Source of the DNA: Betaproteobacteria bacterium | Lineage (GTDB): Bacteria > Pseudomonadota > Gammaproteobacteria > Burkholderiales > SG8-41 | Assembly (NCBI GenBank): GCA_025356695.1 | Contig: JANXSE010000074.1 | Location: forward strand, 1 to 31,405 | Direction: 5' to 3' | Length of the DNA stretch: 31,405 bases | Shown: positions 7,639 to 17,268 of the stretch, piece by piece | Position numbering within the stretch: the first letter of the stretch is position 1 | How the letters are laid out: every line of letters starts with the position of its first letter | The notes under the pieces: model-generated | What the model was told of the DNA's origin: nothing | The model's input: only the letters and a program-made list of their open reading frames with translations | Database searches by the model: none | Translations under genes and position numbers: made by a program

Positions 7639-8784
7639 CTAGGCCAGCACCGGCGGCAGCTCCTTCGTCAGCGCCGGGCGTTCGGCCGTGGCTTTGCCGT
7701 GCAGCGCAAAGCCGAGCAGTTTGCCGTCGGCGGATTTGAACAGCGCCTTGAGACCGTCGCTATCTGCAGTAATTTCCCACGCACCGGCTGCATTCATGGC
7801 GGGTGGTGAGACGATGGTCGGGCAGGCCGGTGTTTTCACCAGAACCGGCATCGCCGGATAACTCACCGGTGTGGCTTTGCCCGCGAGTGTGGCGGCCAGC
7901 GCGCGCGTCGAGGTCATCAGCGGCATCACATAGGGCAGGACCAGGCCTTCGATTTCGACGCAGTCGCCCAGCGCATAGACATCTGCGGCGCTGGTTTCAT
8001 GCAGCCGGTTGACGACGATGCCGCGGTTGGTTTTGAGGCCGGCCGCTTGTGCGAGCGCCGTGCGCGGACGCAGGCCCACGGCGGAGAGCACCAGATCGGC
8101 ATCGAACATGGCGCCGTCGGCGAGCGTGACTTTGAGTTTGTCGCCGGCTTTGGCAATCGTGGCGACACTGGTGCCCAGATGCCAGGTGACGCCGATGGCG
8201 GCAAGTTTTTGCTGCAACAATGCGCCGCCTGCGGGCGGCAGCAGGCGTGACAGCGGATACGCGGCGACATCGATCACGTGCACGGCGTGACCGCCGGTGG
8301 TCAGGTCATTAGCGAATTCAATGCCGATGAGGCCAGCGCCGATCAGCGCGACCGTCGATTTTTCTCCGAGGGCGGCGCGAAATTTTGCGTAATCATCGAG
8401 ATCGTTGACCGTCATCACGCTGTCGGCGCCGTCGCCGCCGATGGGCAGGCGAATCTGGTCGGCACCGAGCGCGATCACCAGTTTTGAATAGCCGATGGTT
8501 TCGCCATCAATGCTGACGGTATGCGCGGCGGTATCAATGGCGGTGACACGCGTATTTGCACGCACCGTTGCGTTGATCTGCGTCGCCATCTGTTCTGCAG
8601 AATTCATCGCAATGCTTTGCGCTGTTTTGTTTGAACCGAAGGCCGAGGACAACATCGGTTTGGAATAAAACGAACCGCTGTCGGCGCTGATGAGGGTGAG
8701 CGGTGTTTCCTTGTCGAGCTTGCGCAGTTCGCGCGCGACGTTGTAGCCCGCGAGGCCGCTGCCGAGAATGACGATGGGGTTCAT
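7639..8784 (-). CDS. Rubredoxin-reductase-like NAD(P)H:FAD oxidoreductase
   Basis: A 381-residue two-dinucleotide-domain flavoprotein. FAD-binding GSGLAG is at residues 8-13, NAD(P)-binding GAGLIGIEFA at ~150-159, and the second FAD motif YALGDC at ~276-281; about 80 C-terminal residues resemble the rubredoxin-reductase cap. There is no CxxC redox pair as in thioredoxin- or glutathione-reductase types. Such enzymes pass electrons from NADH to rubredoxin for alkane hydroxylation or for oxygen and peroxide detoxification. It follows katG on the same strand, favouring the stress role, but no rubredoxin gene is near. The ATG at 8784 has a weak GAAAG site and lies only 20 nt after the katG terminator T-run, so its own transcription is unexplained. 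Confidence 0.85.
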   Translation of the reverse strand: MNPIVILGSGLAGYNVARELRKLDKETPLTLISADSGSFYSKPMLSSAFGSNKTAQSIAMNSAEQMATQINATVRANTRVTAIDTAAHTVSIDGETIGYSKLVIALGADQIRLPIGGDGADSVMTVNDLDDYAKFRAALGEKSTVALIGAGLIGIEFANDLTTGGHAVHVIDVAAYPLSRLLPPAGGALLQQKLAAIGVTWHLGTSVATIAKAGDKLKVTLADGAMFDADLVLSAVGLRPRTALAQAAGLKTNRGIVVNRLHETSAADVYALGDCVEIEGLVLPYVMPLMTSTRALAATLAGKATPVSYPAMPVLVKTPACPTIVSPPAMNAAGAWEITADSDGLKALFKSADGKLLGFALHGKATAERPALTKELPPVLA

Positions 8785-8804
8785 GCGTTGCTTTCAGATG
8801 ATTC

Positions 8805-8834
8805 AAAAAAGCCGCCGGTCGCGTGACCGGCGGC
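8805..8834 (-). terminator. Strong intrinsic terminator of katG
   Basis: Read on the minus strand, a perfect 10-bp stem GCCGCCGGTC/GACCGGCGGC with a 4-nt ACGC loop is followed directly by TTTTTT. It lies 48 nt beyond the katG stop codon and 20 nt before the ATG of the downstream reductase gene. Confidence 0.88.
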
Positions 8835-8882
8835 TATGACGGCTATTTTATCAAGCATCTGCCCGCATACTCATCCCGGAGA

Positions 8883-11306
<2,424 letters not shown>

Positions 11307-11317
11307 TCATTGATCCA

Positions 11318-11354
11318 ATGGATTGTTAATATCGGATCAATAGGAAATTCCTAT
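11318..11354 (-). promoter_or_regulatory. Double OxyR-type binding site upstream of katG
   Basis: The OxyR consensus is two ATAG-N7-CTAT elements separated by 7 nt. Here 11340-11354 is a perfect ATAG-N7-CTAT element, itself part of the 17-nt inverted repeat AATAGGAA-A-TTCCTATT. Exactly 7 nt away, 11318-11332 reads ATGG-N7-ATAT, one mismatch per half. The site lies between oxyR and katG. The rest of this 316-nt gap (11079-11394) shows no convincing -10, and the site is 240 nt from the katG ATG, implying a long leader or an unseen promoter. Confidence 0.6.
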
Positions 11355-11394
11355 TAATCGGGGCGTGGCCGGACGAGCCGGCGAAGGCGTCGGC

Positions 11395-12336
11395 TCAGCC
11401 TGTGACGACGCGGGCGTCGGGCAGCAGGGTGACGCCAGGCAGCTTGCAGGCGAGCACAGCCTGCCGCAGCGCTTCGATGGCGGCGGGGCGCGGGAAGCTA
11501 CTGCGCCAGGCCAGCGCAATGCGGCGGCTGGGCGAGGGGGCGGCAAACGGGCGTGTGATGATGAGTGGGCTCGATGACGAGCGAGCTTCTGCCGCAGTGG
11601 ATGGCAACACCGTGATGCCAACGCCGGAGGCGACCATCTGCCGGATGGTCTCCAGCGAGCTGCCTTCGAGGGCCTGCTGGATGTGGCTCGACTTTGCACG
11701 CGCCGTGCGTGCACAGGTCTGCATCACCTGGTCACGGAAACAGTTGCCGGCACCGAGCAGCAGCAGCGTTTCGTTGCAGAGCTGGTCGGCGGCAATCGTT
11801 TTTTTGCCATGCCACGCATGTCTGGCCGGTAACACGACGCGAAAGGGCTCGTCGTAGAGCGACTGCGTGACGATGCCCGGATCGGCGTAAGGCAATGAAA
11901 GGATGACGACGTCAACGTCGCCGGCCTTCAGTGCGACGCCCAGTTTTGCCGTGTAGTTTTCCTGCAGCAGCAGCGGCATCTTCGGCGCAGCCTTGTGCAG
12001 CGCCGGAATGAGCTGCGGAAAAAGATAAGGGCCTACGGTATAGATGGCACCGACGCGCAGTGGCGTCGCCAGCTGGTCTTTGCCGGCGGAAGCCAGTTCC
12101 CTGATGGCGGCCGTTTCTTCAAGTACGCGCTGCGCCTGTTCAACGATGCGCGCACCGAGCGGTGTCACGCTGACGTCGTTGCTGTTGCGTTCGAACAAGG
12201 CAATGCCGAGTTCTGCTTCAAGTTTTTTCACCGCCACCGAAAGCGTTGGCTGGCTGACGAAACATTTTTCCGCGGCACGGCCGAAATGGCGTTCGCGGGC
12301 GACGGCGACGATGTAGCGCAGTTCGGTGAGAGTCAT
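11395..12336 (-). CDS. oxyR: Peroxide-sensing LysR-type regulator OxyR
   Basis: A 313-residue LysR-type regulator. Residues 1-60 hold the winged helix (MTLTELRYIVAVARERHFGR, then CFVSQPTLSVAVKKLE). The effector domain has Cys199 and Cys208 in GAGNCFRDQVMQTC, the same positions and spacing as the redox pair of E. coli OxyR, where peroxide forms an activating disulfide. Of the possible starts, the ATG at 12336 gives the standard N-terminus; the frame extends 13 codons upstream without family similarity. It lies directly upstream of katG in the same direction, the common betaproteobacterial oxyR-katG arrangement. It should activate katG on oxidation. Confidence 0.95.
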   Translation of the reverse strand: MTLTELRYIVAVARERHFGRAAEKCFVSQPTLSVAVKKLEAELGIALFERNSNDVSVTPLGARIVEQAQRVLEETAAIRELASAGKDQLATPLRVGAIYTVGPYLFPQLIPALHKAAPKMPLLLQENYTAKLGVALKAGDVDVVILSLPYADPGIVTQSLYDEPFRVVLPARHAWHGKKTIAADQLCNETLLLLGAGNCFRDQVMQTCARTARAKSSHIQQALEGSSLETIRQMVASGVGITVLPSTAAEARSSSSPLIITRPFAAPSPSRRIALAWRSSFPRPAAIEALRQAVLACKLPGVTLLPDARVVTG

Positions 12337-12405
12337 GACCGGATTATGCACGAGGTCGATACACGGTTGCCGCACAGGTGGCTGCGCGACGGCCGAAAGC
12401 TGCGC

Positions 12406-13380
12406 TTATTGTGCCTTGATAGAACCTTCCTTGACGACGCGTTCCCACTTCTTCATGTCCGCCACCATATAGGCGCGGAATTCAGCGGATTTCATCCGCA
12501 ATACGGTGGCGCCATCCGCATCAAACTGCTTCTGCACGTCGGGCCGGTTTTGCACGGCGGAAACATCCTGGTGCAGGCGCTCGATAATCGCCGCGGGCGT
12601 GCCGGCGGGCGCCAACAGGCCGAACCAGTTGACGGTCTCGTAACCGGCGACGCCCGCCTCGGCGATCGAAGGAACGTCCGGCAGAATGGCATTGCGCTTG
12701 AGTGAGCCGACGCCAAGCGCGCGCAGCCGTCCTGCGCGCACCTGTGACACGGTTGCCAGCAGTCCGCCGAAAAAGAGGTTGGTTTGGCCGGACATGACGT
12801 CGAGCATCGCCGGCCCGGCGCCTTTGAACGGCACGTGCACCATGTCGACTTTCGCCGTGAATTTGAACAATTCTCCGGCGAGATGCGTAACACTGCCCAC
12901 GCCGGCCGAGGCATAGAACAGCTTGCCCGGCTGCGCTTTTGCGAGAGTCACCAACTCGGCCACCGAATGGACGGGCAGGCCGGGGTTGACCGCCAGCACG
13001 ACCGGACTCGCTGCAATCGCGGCGACTGCCGCGAACGAATCGATCGGGTGATAACGGTGCTTCAGGTCATACAGCCACGGATTGACCGTGTGCGCCAGTG
13101 ACACCAGCAGCAGGGTGTAGCCGTCGCGGGAAGCATTGGCCGCGAGCTCGGAGCCGATCACGCCGCCGGCGCCGGCCCTGTTGTCGACGATGACCTGGGT
13201 GCCGACGCGTTCGCCGAGTGCCGCGGCGACTACACGCCCCGTCACGTCGCTGCCGCCGCCGGGTGGAAACGGCACGATCATGCGAATCGGCTTGGTGGGA
13301 TAGTTTTGCGCGCAGGCCGATGCCGCGAGCAACATGACCAGGGCGCCGGCGCTGGCGAGGCTGCGAACAGCGCTAAGCAT
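12406..13380 (-). CDS. Bug-family solute-binding receptor
   Basis: A 324-residue periplasmic receptor. A Sec signal occupies residues 1-24 (cleavage likely after SACA). The Bug hallmark YPTKPIRMIVPFPPGGGSDV follows, then DNRAGAGGVIGSE, the HVPFKGAGPAMLDVMSGQ loop and the C-terminal NWFGLLAPAGTP segment. The first codons overlap the end of the MetE-like gene by 8 nt, so the two are translationally coupled and probably share a substrate pathway. The ribosome site is weak and lies inside the upstream gene. No TctA/TctB permease is nearby. The ligand is presumably a carboxylate; its coupling to a methyltransferase-fold enzyme is the only clue to which one. Confidence 0.9.
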   Translation of the reverse strand: MLSAVRSLASAGALVMLLAASACAQNYPTKPIRMIVPFPPGGGSDVTGRVVAAALGERVGTQVIVDNRAGAGGVIGSELAANASRDGYTLLLVSLAHTVNPWLYDLKHRYHPIDSFAAVAAIAASPVVLAVNPGLPVHSVAELVTLAKAQPGKLFYASAGVGSVTHLAGELFKFTAKVDMVHVPFKGAGPAMLDVMSGQTNLFFGGLLATVSQVRAGRLRALGVGSLKRNAILPDVPSIAEAGVAGYETVNWFGLLAPAGTPAAIIERLHQDVSAVQNRPDVQKQFDADGATVLRMKSAEFRAYMVADMKKWERVVKEGSIKAQ

Positions 13381-14497
13381 CTTTCCACATCTCGCGTGCC
13401 GTCTCGACCAGCAGGCGCAACTTGGCGAACTGCTGTTCCGCCGTCATGACCGTGTTGCCGACGTTGCCGGAAAACCCGCATTGCGGGCTCAGGCAGAGCC
13501 GGTCCATGGAGACATAGGCCGACGCTTCCTTGATGCGCTTTTTCAGCATCTCCTTGTCTTCGAGCTCGGGTGACTTGGTCGTGACCAGTCCGAGCACGAC
13601 CGTTTTGTCGTCGGGCATGATTTTGAGCGCTTCGAGCGGCCCGGCGCGCGGGCTGTCGAATTCGAGGAAATAAAATTGCGCCTTCAGGCGCCGGAACAAC
13701 TGGTCGGCCATGTATTCGTAACCGGCATCGGCCTGCCAGAAACCTTTGCGATTGCCGCGGCAGACGTGGATGCCGACGGTCATGCCCGACGGCGCGCTGG
13801 AGAGCACCGCGTTGATGACGTCGACGTAGGTTTCGACGAGCTTGCGCCAGTCGTCGCCACGGCGCTCGATGACGGCGCGAATTTCCGGATCGCCGAATTT
13901 CACCAGCGAGGTTTCATCGACCTGCAGGTAGGTGCAGCCGGCCTTGTGCAGGGCGGCGAACTCGCTGCGGTAGACCTCAATCACGTCGCTCCAGAACTGA
14001 TCGAGCGAGGTATAGGCTTCGCGCAGGATGGCATCACTGCCGCCCATGAAATGCAGCACGATCGGCGAGGGCACCGTCATTTTCGGCGTGCGCGTGGTAA
14101 TCGATTTAACGAACGCCAGGTGTTCGGCGAAGATCGGCCCGGTCCATTTGACCGGCTTGTGTATGACCAGCTTTTCGATCGGGATCGTTTCGCCGCGCTC
14201 GTTGCGATGGAAAAAATCGCCGGGCTCGGCGGTGAGGCCGCCCGAACCGAGTGCCTTACGGAAGAAATCGACGATATAACTCTGGCGACGGAATTCGCCG
14301 TCGCTGATCGACTGCAGGCCCGCCGCTTCCTGTTGTGCCACGACTTCGCGGATTGCGGCGTCTTCGATCTTGGTCAACTCGGCGACCGAGATCAGCTTTT
14401 TTTTCATTTGCGTGCGCGCTTCGATCAAGTGCGCGGGCCGCAGCAGGCTACCGACCTGGTCGGCACGGAAAGGCGGGTTGTGCGGCGCGTTCGGCAT
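13373..14497 (-). CDS. MetE-like (cobalamin-independent methionine synthase C-domain) zinc methyltransferase
   Basis: A 374-residue single TIM-barrel protein of the MetE C-terminal/UROD-like superfamily, half the length of true MetE (~750). The thiol-activating zinc site is intact: His244-x-Cys246 (GIHVCRGN), Glu279 (EFDSPRAG) and Cys340 (SPQCGFSG). The N-terminus shows RADQVGSLLRP and the SDGEFRR segment typical of stand-alone members. These transfer methyl or alkyl groups to a zinc-bound thiol; epoxyalkane:CoM transferase is a relative. The ATG at 14497 has GAGG 8 nt upstream; a longer frame to 14536 lacks family similarity. Coupling to a Bug receptor suggests catabolic demethylation or C-C cleavage rather than methionine synthesis, but the substrate is unknown. 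Confidence 0.85.
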   Translation of the reverse strand: MPNAPHNPPFRADQVGSLLRPAHLIEARTQMKKKLISVAELTKIEDAAIREVVAQQEAAGLQSISDGEFRRQSYIVDFFRKALGSGGLTAEPGDFFHRNERGETIPIEKLVIHKPVKWTGPIFAEHLAFVKSITTRTPKMTVPSPIVLHFMGGSDAILREAYTSLDQFWSDVIEVYRSEFAALHKAGCTYLQVDETSLVKFGDPEIRAVIERRGDDWRKLVETYVDVINAVLSSAPSGMTVGIHVCRGNRKGFWQADAGYEYMADQLFRRLKAQFYFLEFDSPRAGPLEALKIMPDDKTVVLGLVTTKSPELEDKEMLKKRIKEASAYVSMDRLCLSPQCGFSGNVGNTVMTAEQQFAKLRLLVETAREMWKDA

Positions 14498-14525
14498 AGC
14501 GTATCCTCGATGATCGGCAGGCGGG

Positions 14526-14634
14526 AAATATAGCAAGTATAGCGGTGGCGCTGCCCGGTTTTTTTTCGCTTATTGTGAATGGCGAATGAGCAATTTCACG
14601 GCATGATGACGGCAAAGTGAAAACGCGGCCTGCG
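14526..14634 (+). repeat. Degenerate direct repeat, copy A (relic of the dehydratase start region)
   Basis: Blocks shared in the same order with copy B (17163-17268): AAATAT, GCGGT, TTTTCG, TGTGAA, TTCAC, ACGGCAA, AAAACGCGGC and TGCG, with spacings conserved to within a few bases. Copy B spans the promoter and first codons of the IlvD-family gene. Here the equivalent reading from the ATG at 14606 is M-T-A-K-stop-K-R-G-L-R, so this copy is broken. It lies between the Bug and MetE-like genes and also fills the gap that must hold the MetE-like promoter (TATACT on the minus strand near 14535). Confidence 0.55.
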
Positions 14635-14661
14635 CCTGGTGCGGTTATTTCTGCAGCAACA

Positions 14662-15639
14662 TCAATCCAGAACAATGCCCGCCTGTTTACCGAGCGTACT
14701 GATGCGGCGGCGTTCCGCTTGCATGAAGGCGACAAACTCGGCGGCGGTTTCCGGGCGCACGGTAGCGCCCTGTTTGGCCACCAGGTCGCGTACTTCGGGC
14801 GCATTTAGTGCTTTGACCGTTTCGGCATGCAGCCGCGCAACGATCGAAGGCGGCGTTTTTGCCGGCAACATGACGCCCCACCACTGGGTGATTTCAAAAC
14901 CCGGCACCGATTCGGCAACGAGCGGCAACTGTGGCAGCAAGGGATCGCGTTGTGCGCCGGTGCTGGCAATCACGCGGATGCGGCCGGCGTTGGCGTGCGG
15001 CATGGCGACCAGTGGCGATGTGATCAGAAACTGCAATTGTCCCGACATCACGTCGGTTAATGCCTGCGCGGCGCCTTTGTAGGGGACGTGATTGGTGGTG
15101 ATGCCGGTGAGCGTGTTGAGCATGGCGCCGCCGAGATGCGCCGGCGTGCCGTTGCCGGCGGAGCCGTAGTTCAGTTGCCCCGGCTTTGCCCTGGCCAGCT
15201 TGATGAGGTCGGTGACGGTGGCAACACCGAGCGATGCGTTGACGAGCAGCACGTTGGAAACGCTGGCCATGCGCGACAGCGGCAGAAAATCGCGGTCCGG
15301 ATCGAAGCTGAGTTTTGCGCCAAGGGCGGGCAGGGTCGCAAACAGTGTCGAGGTTGATGCAACCAGCGTGTAGCCGTCGGGCGCCGCCGCTTTGCCCAGT
15401 TCGATGCCGATGATGCCGCTGGCGCCGGCGCGCGCGTCGACCACTACCTGCTGGCCGAGCTGCTCGGACAGTTTGTTGGCGAGGATGCGTGACAGCACGT
15501 CCTGTGAACTGCCGCTTGCACCGGGAACGACGAAGCGCAGCGGCCGGTTGGGAAATGACTGGCCTTGTGCAGTGGTCGATGCGATCACGCACAGGGCGAA
15601 GATCGCCGGTCCGAGCCGCGTTGCTATTTTCGGGCGCAT
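14662..15639 (-). CDS. Bug-family solute-binding receptor
   Basis: A 325-residue periplasmic receptor. A Sec signal spans residues 1-27 (IFALCVIASTTAQGQS, cleavage near AQG/QS). The Bug core follows: FPNRPLRFVVPGASGSSQDV, which has an atypical GASGSS in place of the usual PPGGG loop, then DARAGASGIIG, GSAGNGTPAHLGG, VPYKGAAQALTDVMSGQ and ITQWWGVMLPAKTP. The altered ligand loop suggests a ligand unlike that of the other two receptors in this window. It begins 10 nt after the sulfatase stop on the same strand, so the two should be co-transcribed. No permease subunits are near. The pairing suggests it imports either the sulfate ester or the desulfated acid. Confidence 0.9.
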   Translation of the reverse strand: MRPKIATRLGPAIFALCVIASTTAQGQSFPNRPLRFVVPGASGSSQDVLSRILANKLSEQLGQQVVVDARAGASGIIGIELGKAAAPDGYTLVASTSTLFATLPALGAKLSFDPDRDFLPLSRMASVSNVLLVNASLGVATVTDLIKLARAKPGQLNYGSAGNGTPAHLGGAMLNTLTGITTNHVPYKGAAQALTDVMSGQLQFLITSPLVAMPHANAGRIRVIASTGAQRDPLLPQLPLVAESVPGFEITQWWGVMLPAKTPPSIVARLHAETVKALNAPEVRDLVAKQGATVRPETAAEFVAFMQAERRRISTLGKQAGIVLD

Positions 15640-15649
15640 GCGGTTTCGC

Positions 15650-17104
15650 TTAGTAATACGACGGTTTGACCCCCGGCGGCGGCGAGTAACGGAAGGTGCC
15701 GCGTTTTAGAATGGCGTCCTTGCCGCCGACCGCCGCAATCCTTGCGGCCTGATCGGATTTTGCGAGTTTGTCTGCGGCTTCCGGGTCGACAACTTTGCGC
15801 AGCGCCGCTTCGCATTCGCGCCGCACTGCTTCGAACGCCGGATCACGCCCGAGATCGTTGCGCTCGTTGGGATCGCTGACCAGATCGAACAGCATCGGCG
15901 GCAGGCCGACGTAGTAGACGTACTTGTACTGCCGATGACGAATCATGTAGGAGCCGCAGATGGCACCGGCGGCGTGGTATTCCGAGAGTATGGTGCGATC
16001 GGGCGCATTGCCGCGCGCAATTTCCAGTAGCGAATGGCCGGGCAGCGCAGCGTCTCTGGCATCGCTGCGTGCACCGGTCGACTGGATGATCGTCTGAAAG
16101 GCATCGGCCAGGGTGACGGGGACATCGCACACCACGCCACCCGCGATGTCCGGGCCGGCCATGATCAGCGGTATGCCGGCGGATTCTTCATACATCGTCG
16201 ATTTGCCCCACATGCCGCGTGTGCCAAGGTTGTCGCCGTGGTCGGAGGAGTAAATGACGCGCGTGGTGTTGAGTAATCCACCGGCTTCGAGTGCGGCGAG
16301 TATCTTGCCGACATTGTCGTCCATGAAGGTGGTCAGCCCGAAGTAAGCCGCAAGCGCCCGGCGCACCATCGCGTTGTCGAATTCGTCGTCGAAGCACAGG
16401 CATTTGCGCATCGCGTCGGTGAAGGGGTGTTGCGGCCGCTCCGCCTGCTCGTACATGAGCGGCCACGGCACTGCGCTTTCCGGATACAGGTCGTAGAACT
16501 GCTGCGGCGCGATCAGCGGAAAATGCGGTGAGACGAAACCTACGTAAAGCATCCACGGCTTGTCACCGTGTTTCGGCGCTTCTTTGGCAAGCCATTCGAC
16601 GGTATGCGCGGCAATGTCGCGGTCGTATTTAGTGTATTCGGATTCGCCGGGCCCGGCTTCGGGGCCGAGGCGTTTCGAGCCCGGGCGTACCGGCAGTTCG
16701 TCGCGGATGAGTCCAAGCAGGTCGCCGACACCGTCGACAATGTGCAGCGGCAGAATTTCTTCGTCGAAGCCGTTGCGCCGCGCATCCGCGTCGAGGTAAT
16801 GCAGTTTGCCAATGGAGGCGACGTGATGGCCCTGTTCCATCAACCGGTGGCCCCAGCTGGCCGGTTTGCCTTCATAGGCAATCGCGTTGTCCCAGCAGCG
16901 CACTTTGTGCACATACTGGCCGGTGGCGAAAGACGCGCGGGCCGGCACGCAGATCGGGCAATTCGTATAGGCGGAGGTGAAGCGTGTGCCACGCGCCGCG
17001 AGTTTATCGAGATTCGGTGTCTTGATCATCGGGTGCCCGTAGCAGCCGGTGACGCGTTTATTGTGTTCGTCGGAGAGAATTACGATCGTATTGGCGGGTT
17101 TCAA
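15650..17104 (-). CDS. Type I sulfatase (arylsulfatase/choline-sulfatase-like), cytoplasmic
   Basis: A 484-residue alkaline-phosphatase-superfamily sulfatase. The formylglycine signature is CPICVPARASFATG, with Cys52 in the CxPxR motif, to be oxidised by a maturation enzyme not present here. Metal-site segments are ILSDEHN near the N-terminus and SSDHGDNLG about residue 284; the following WGKSTMYEE supplies the lysine usually contacting sulfate. There is no signal peptide, so it should act in the cytoplasm. No ATG fits: an in-frame stop lies just before the TTG at 17122, and I prefer the TTG at 17104, which has GGAG about 9 nt upstream and gives the common MKPANTIVIL-type start. It heads a unit with a Bug receptor and is divergent from the dehydratase operon. 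Substrate unknown. Confidence 0.9.
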   Translation of the reverse strand: MKPANTIVILSDEHNKRVTGCYGHPMIKTPNLDKLAARGTRFTSAYTNCPICVPARASFATGQYVHKVRCWDNAIAYEGKPASWGHRLMEQGHHVASIGKLHYLDADARRNGFDEEILPLHIVDGVGDLLGLIRDELPVRPGSKRLGPEAGPGESEYTKYDRDIAAHTVEWLAKEAPKHGDKPWMLYVGFVSPHFPLIAPQQFYDLYPESAVPWPLMYEQAERPQHPFTDAMRKCLCFDDEFDNAMVRRALAAYFGLTTFMDDNVGKILAALEAGGLLNTTRVIYSSDHGDNLGTRGMWGKSTMYEESAGIPLIMAGPDIAGGVVCDVPVTLADAFQTIIQSTGARSDARDAALPGHSLLEIARGNAPDRTILSEYHAAGAICGSYMIRHRQYKYVYYVGLPPMLFDLVSDPNERNDLGRDPAFEAVRRECEAALRKVVDPEAADKLAKSDQAARIAAVGGKDAILKRGTFRYSPPPGVKPSYY

Positions 17105-17162
17105 TTCGGCAAGCTCCAGCAAGGGTCAATCGAGCGATTTCATCAAGGATGGAGAATACCGC

Positions 17163-17268
17163 AAATATCACGCACGGCGGTTGCACCGGCCGTCGCTTTT
17201 CGTTTAATGTGAAGGCCGCATTCATTCTTCACAGGCGCAATCATGGCAACGGCAAAACGCGGCATGCG
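17163..17268 (+). repeat. Direct repeat, copy B (promoter and start of the dehydratase gene)
   Basis: The intact counterpart of copy A (14526-14634), which it matches in ordered short blocks. It contains a candidate promoter for the dehydratase, TTGCAC (17181-17186), 16-nt spacer, TTTAAT (17203-17208), and the first codons from the ATG at 17243. The two copies flank the sulfatase and its Bug receptor. Confidence 0.55.

Noticed and set aside
14575..14621. Alternating GTGAA/TTCAC half-sites at 14575, 14595 and 14617, with a similar pair at 17209 and 17228, as a shared operator
   Set aside because: The half-sites are only 5 bp and fall within the direct-repeat copies, so duplication explains them without a shared regulator; not claimed as a feature.
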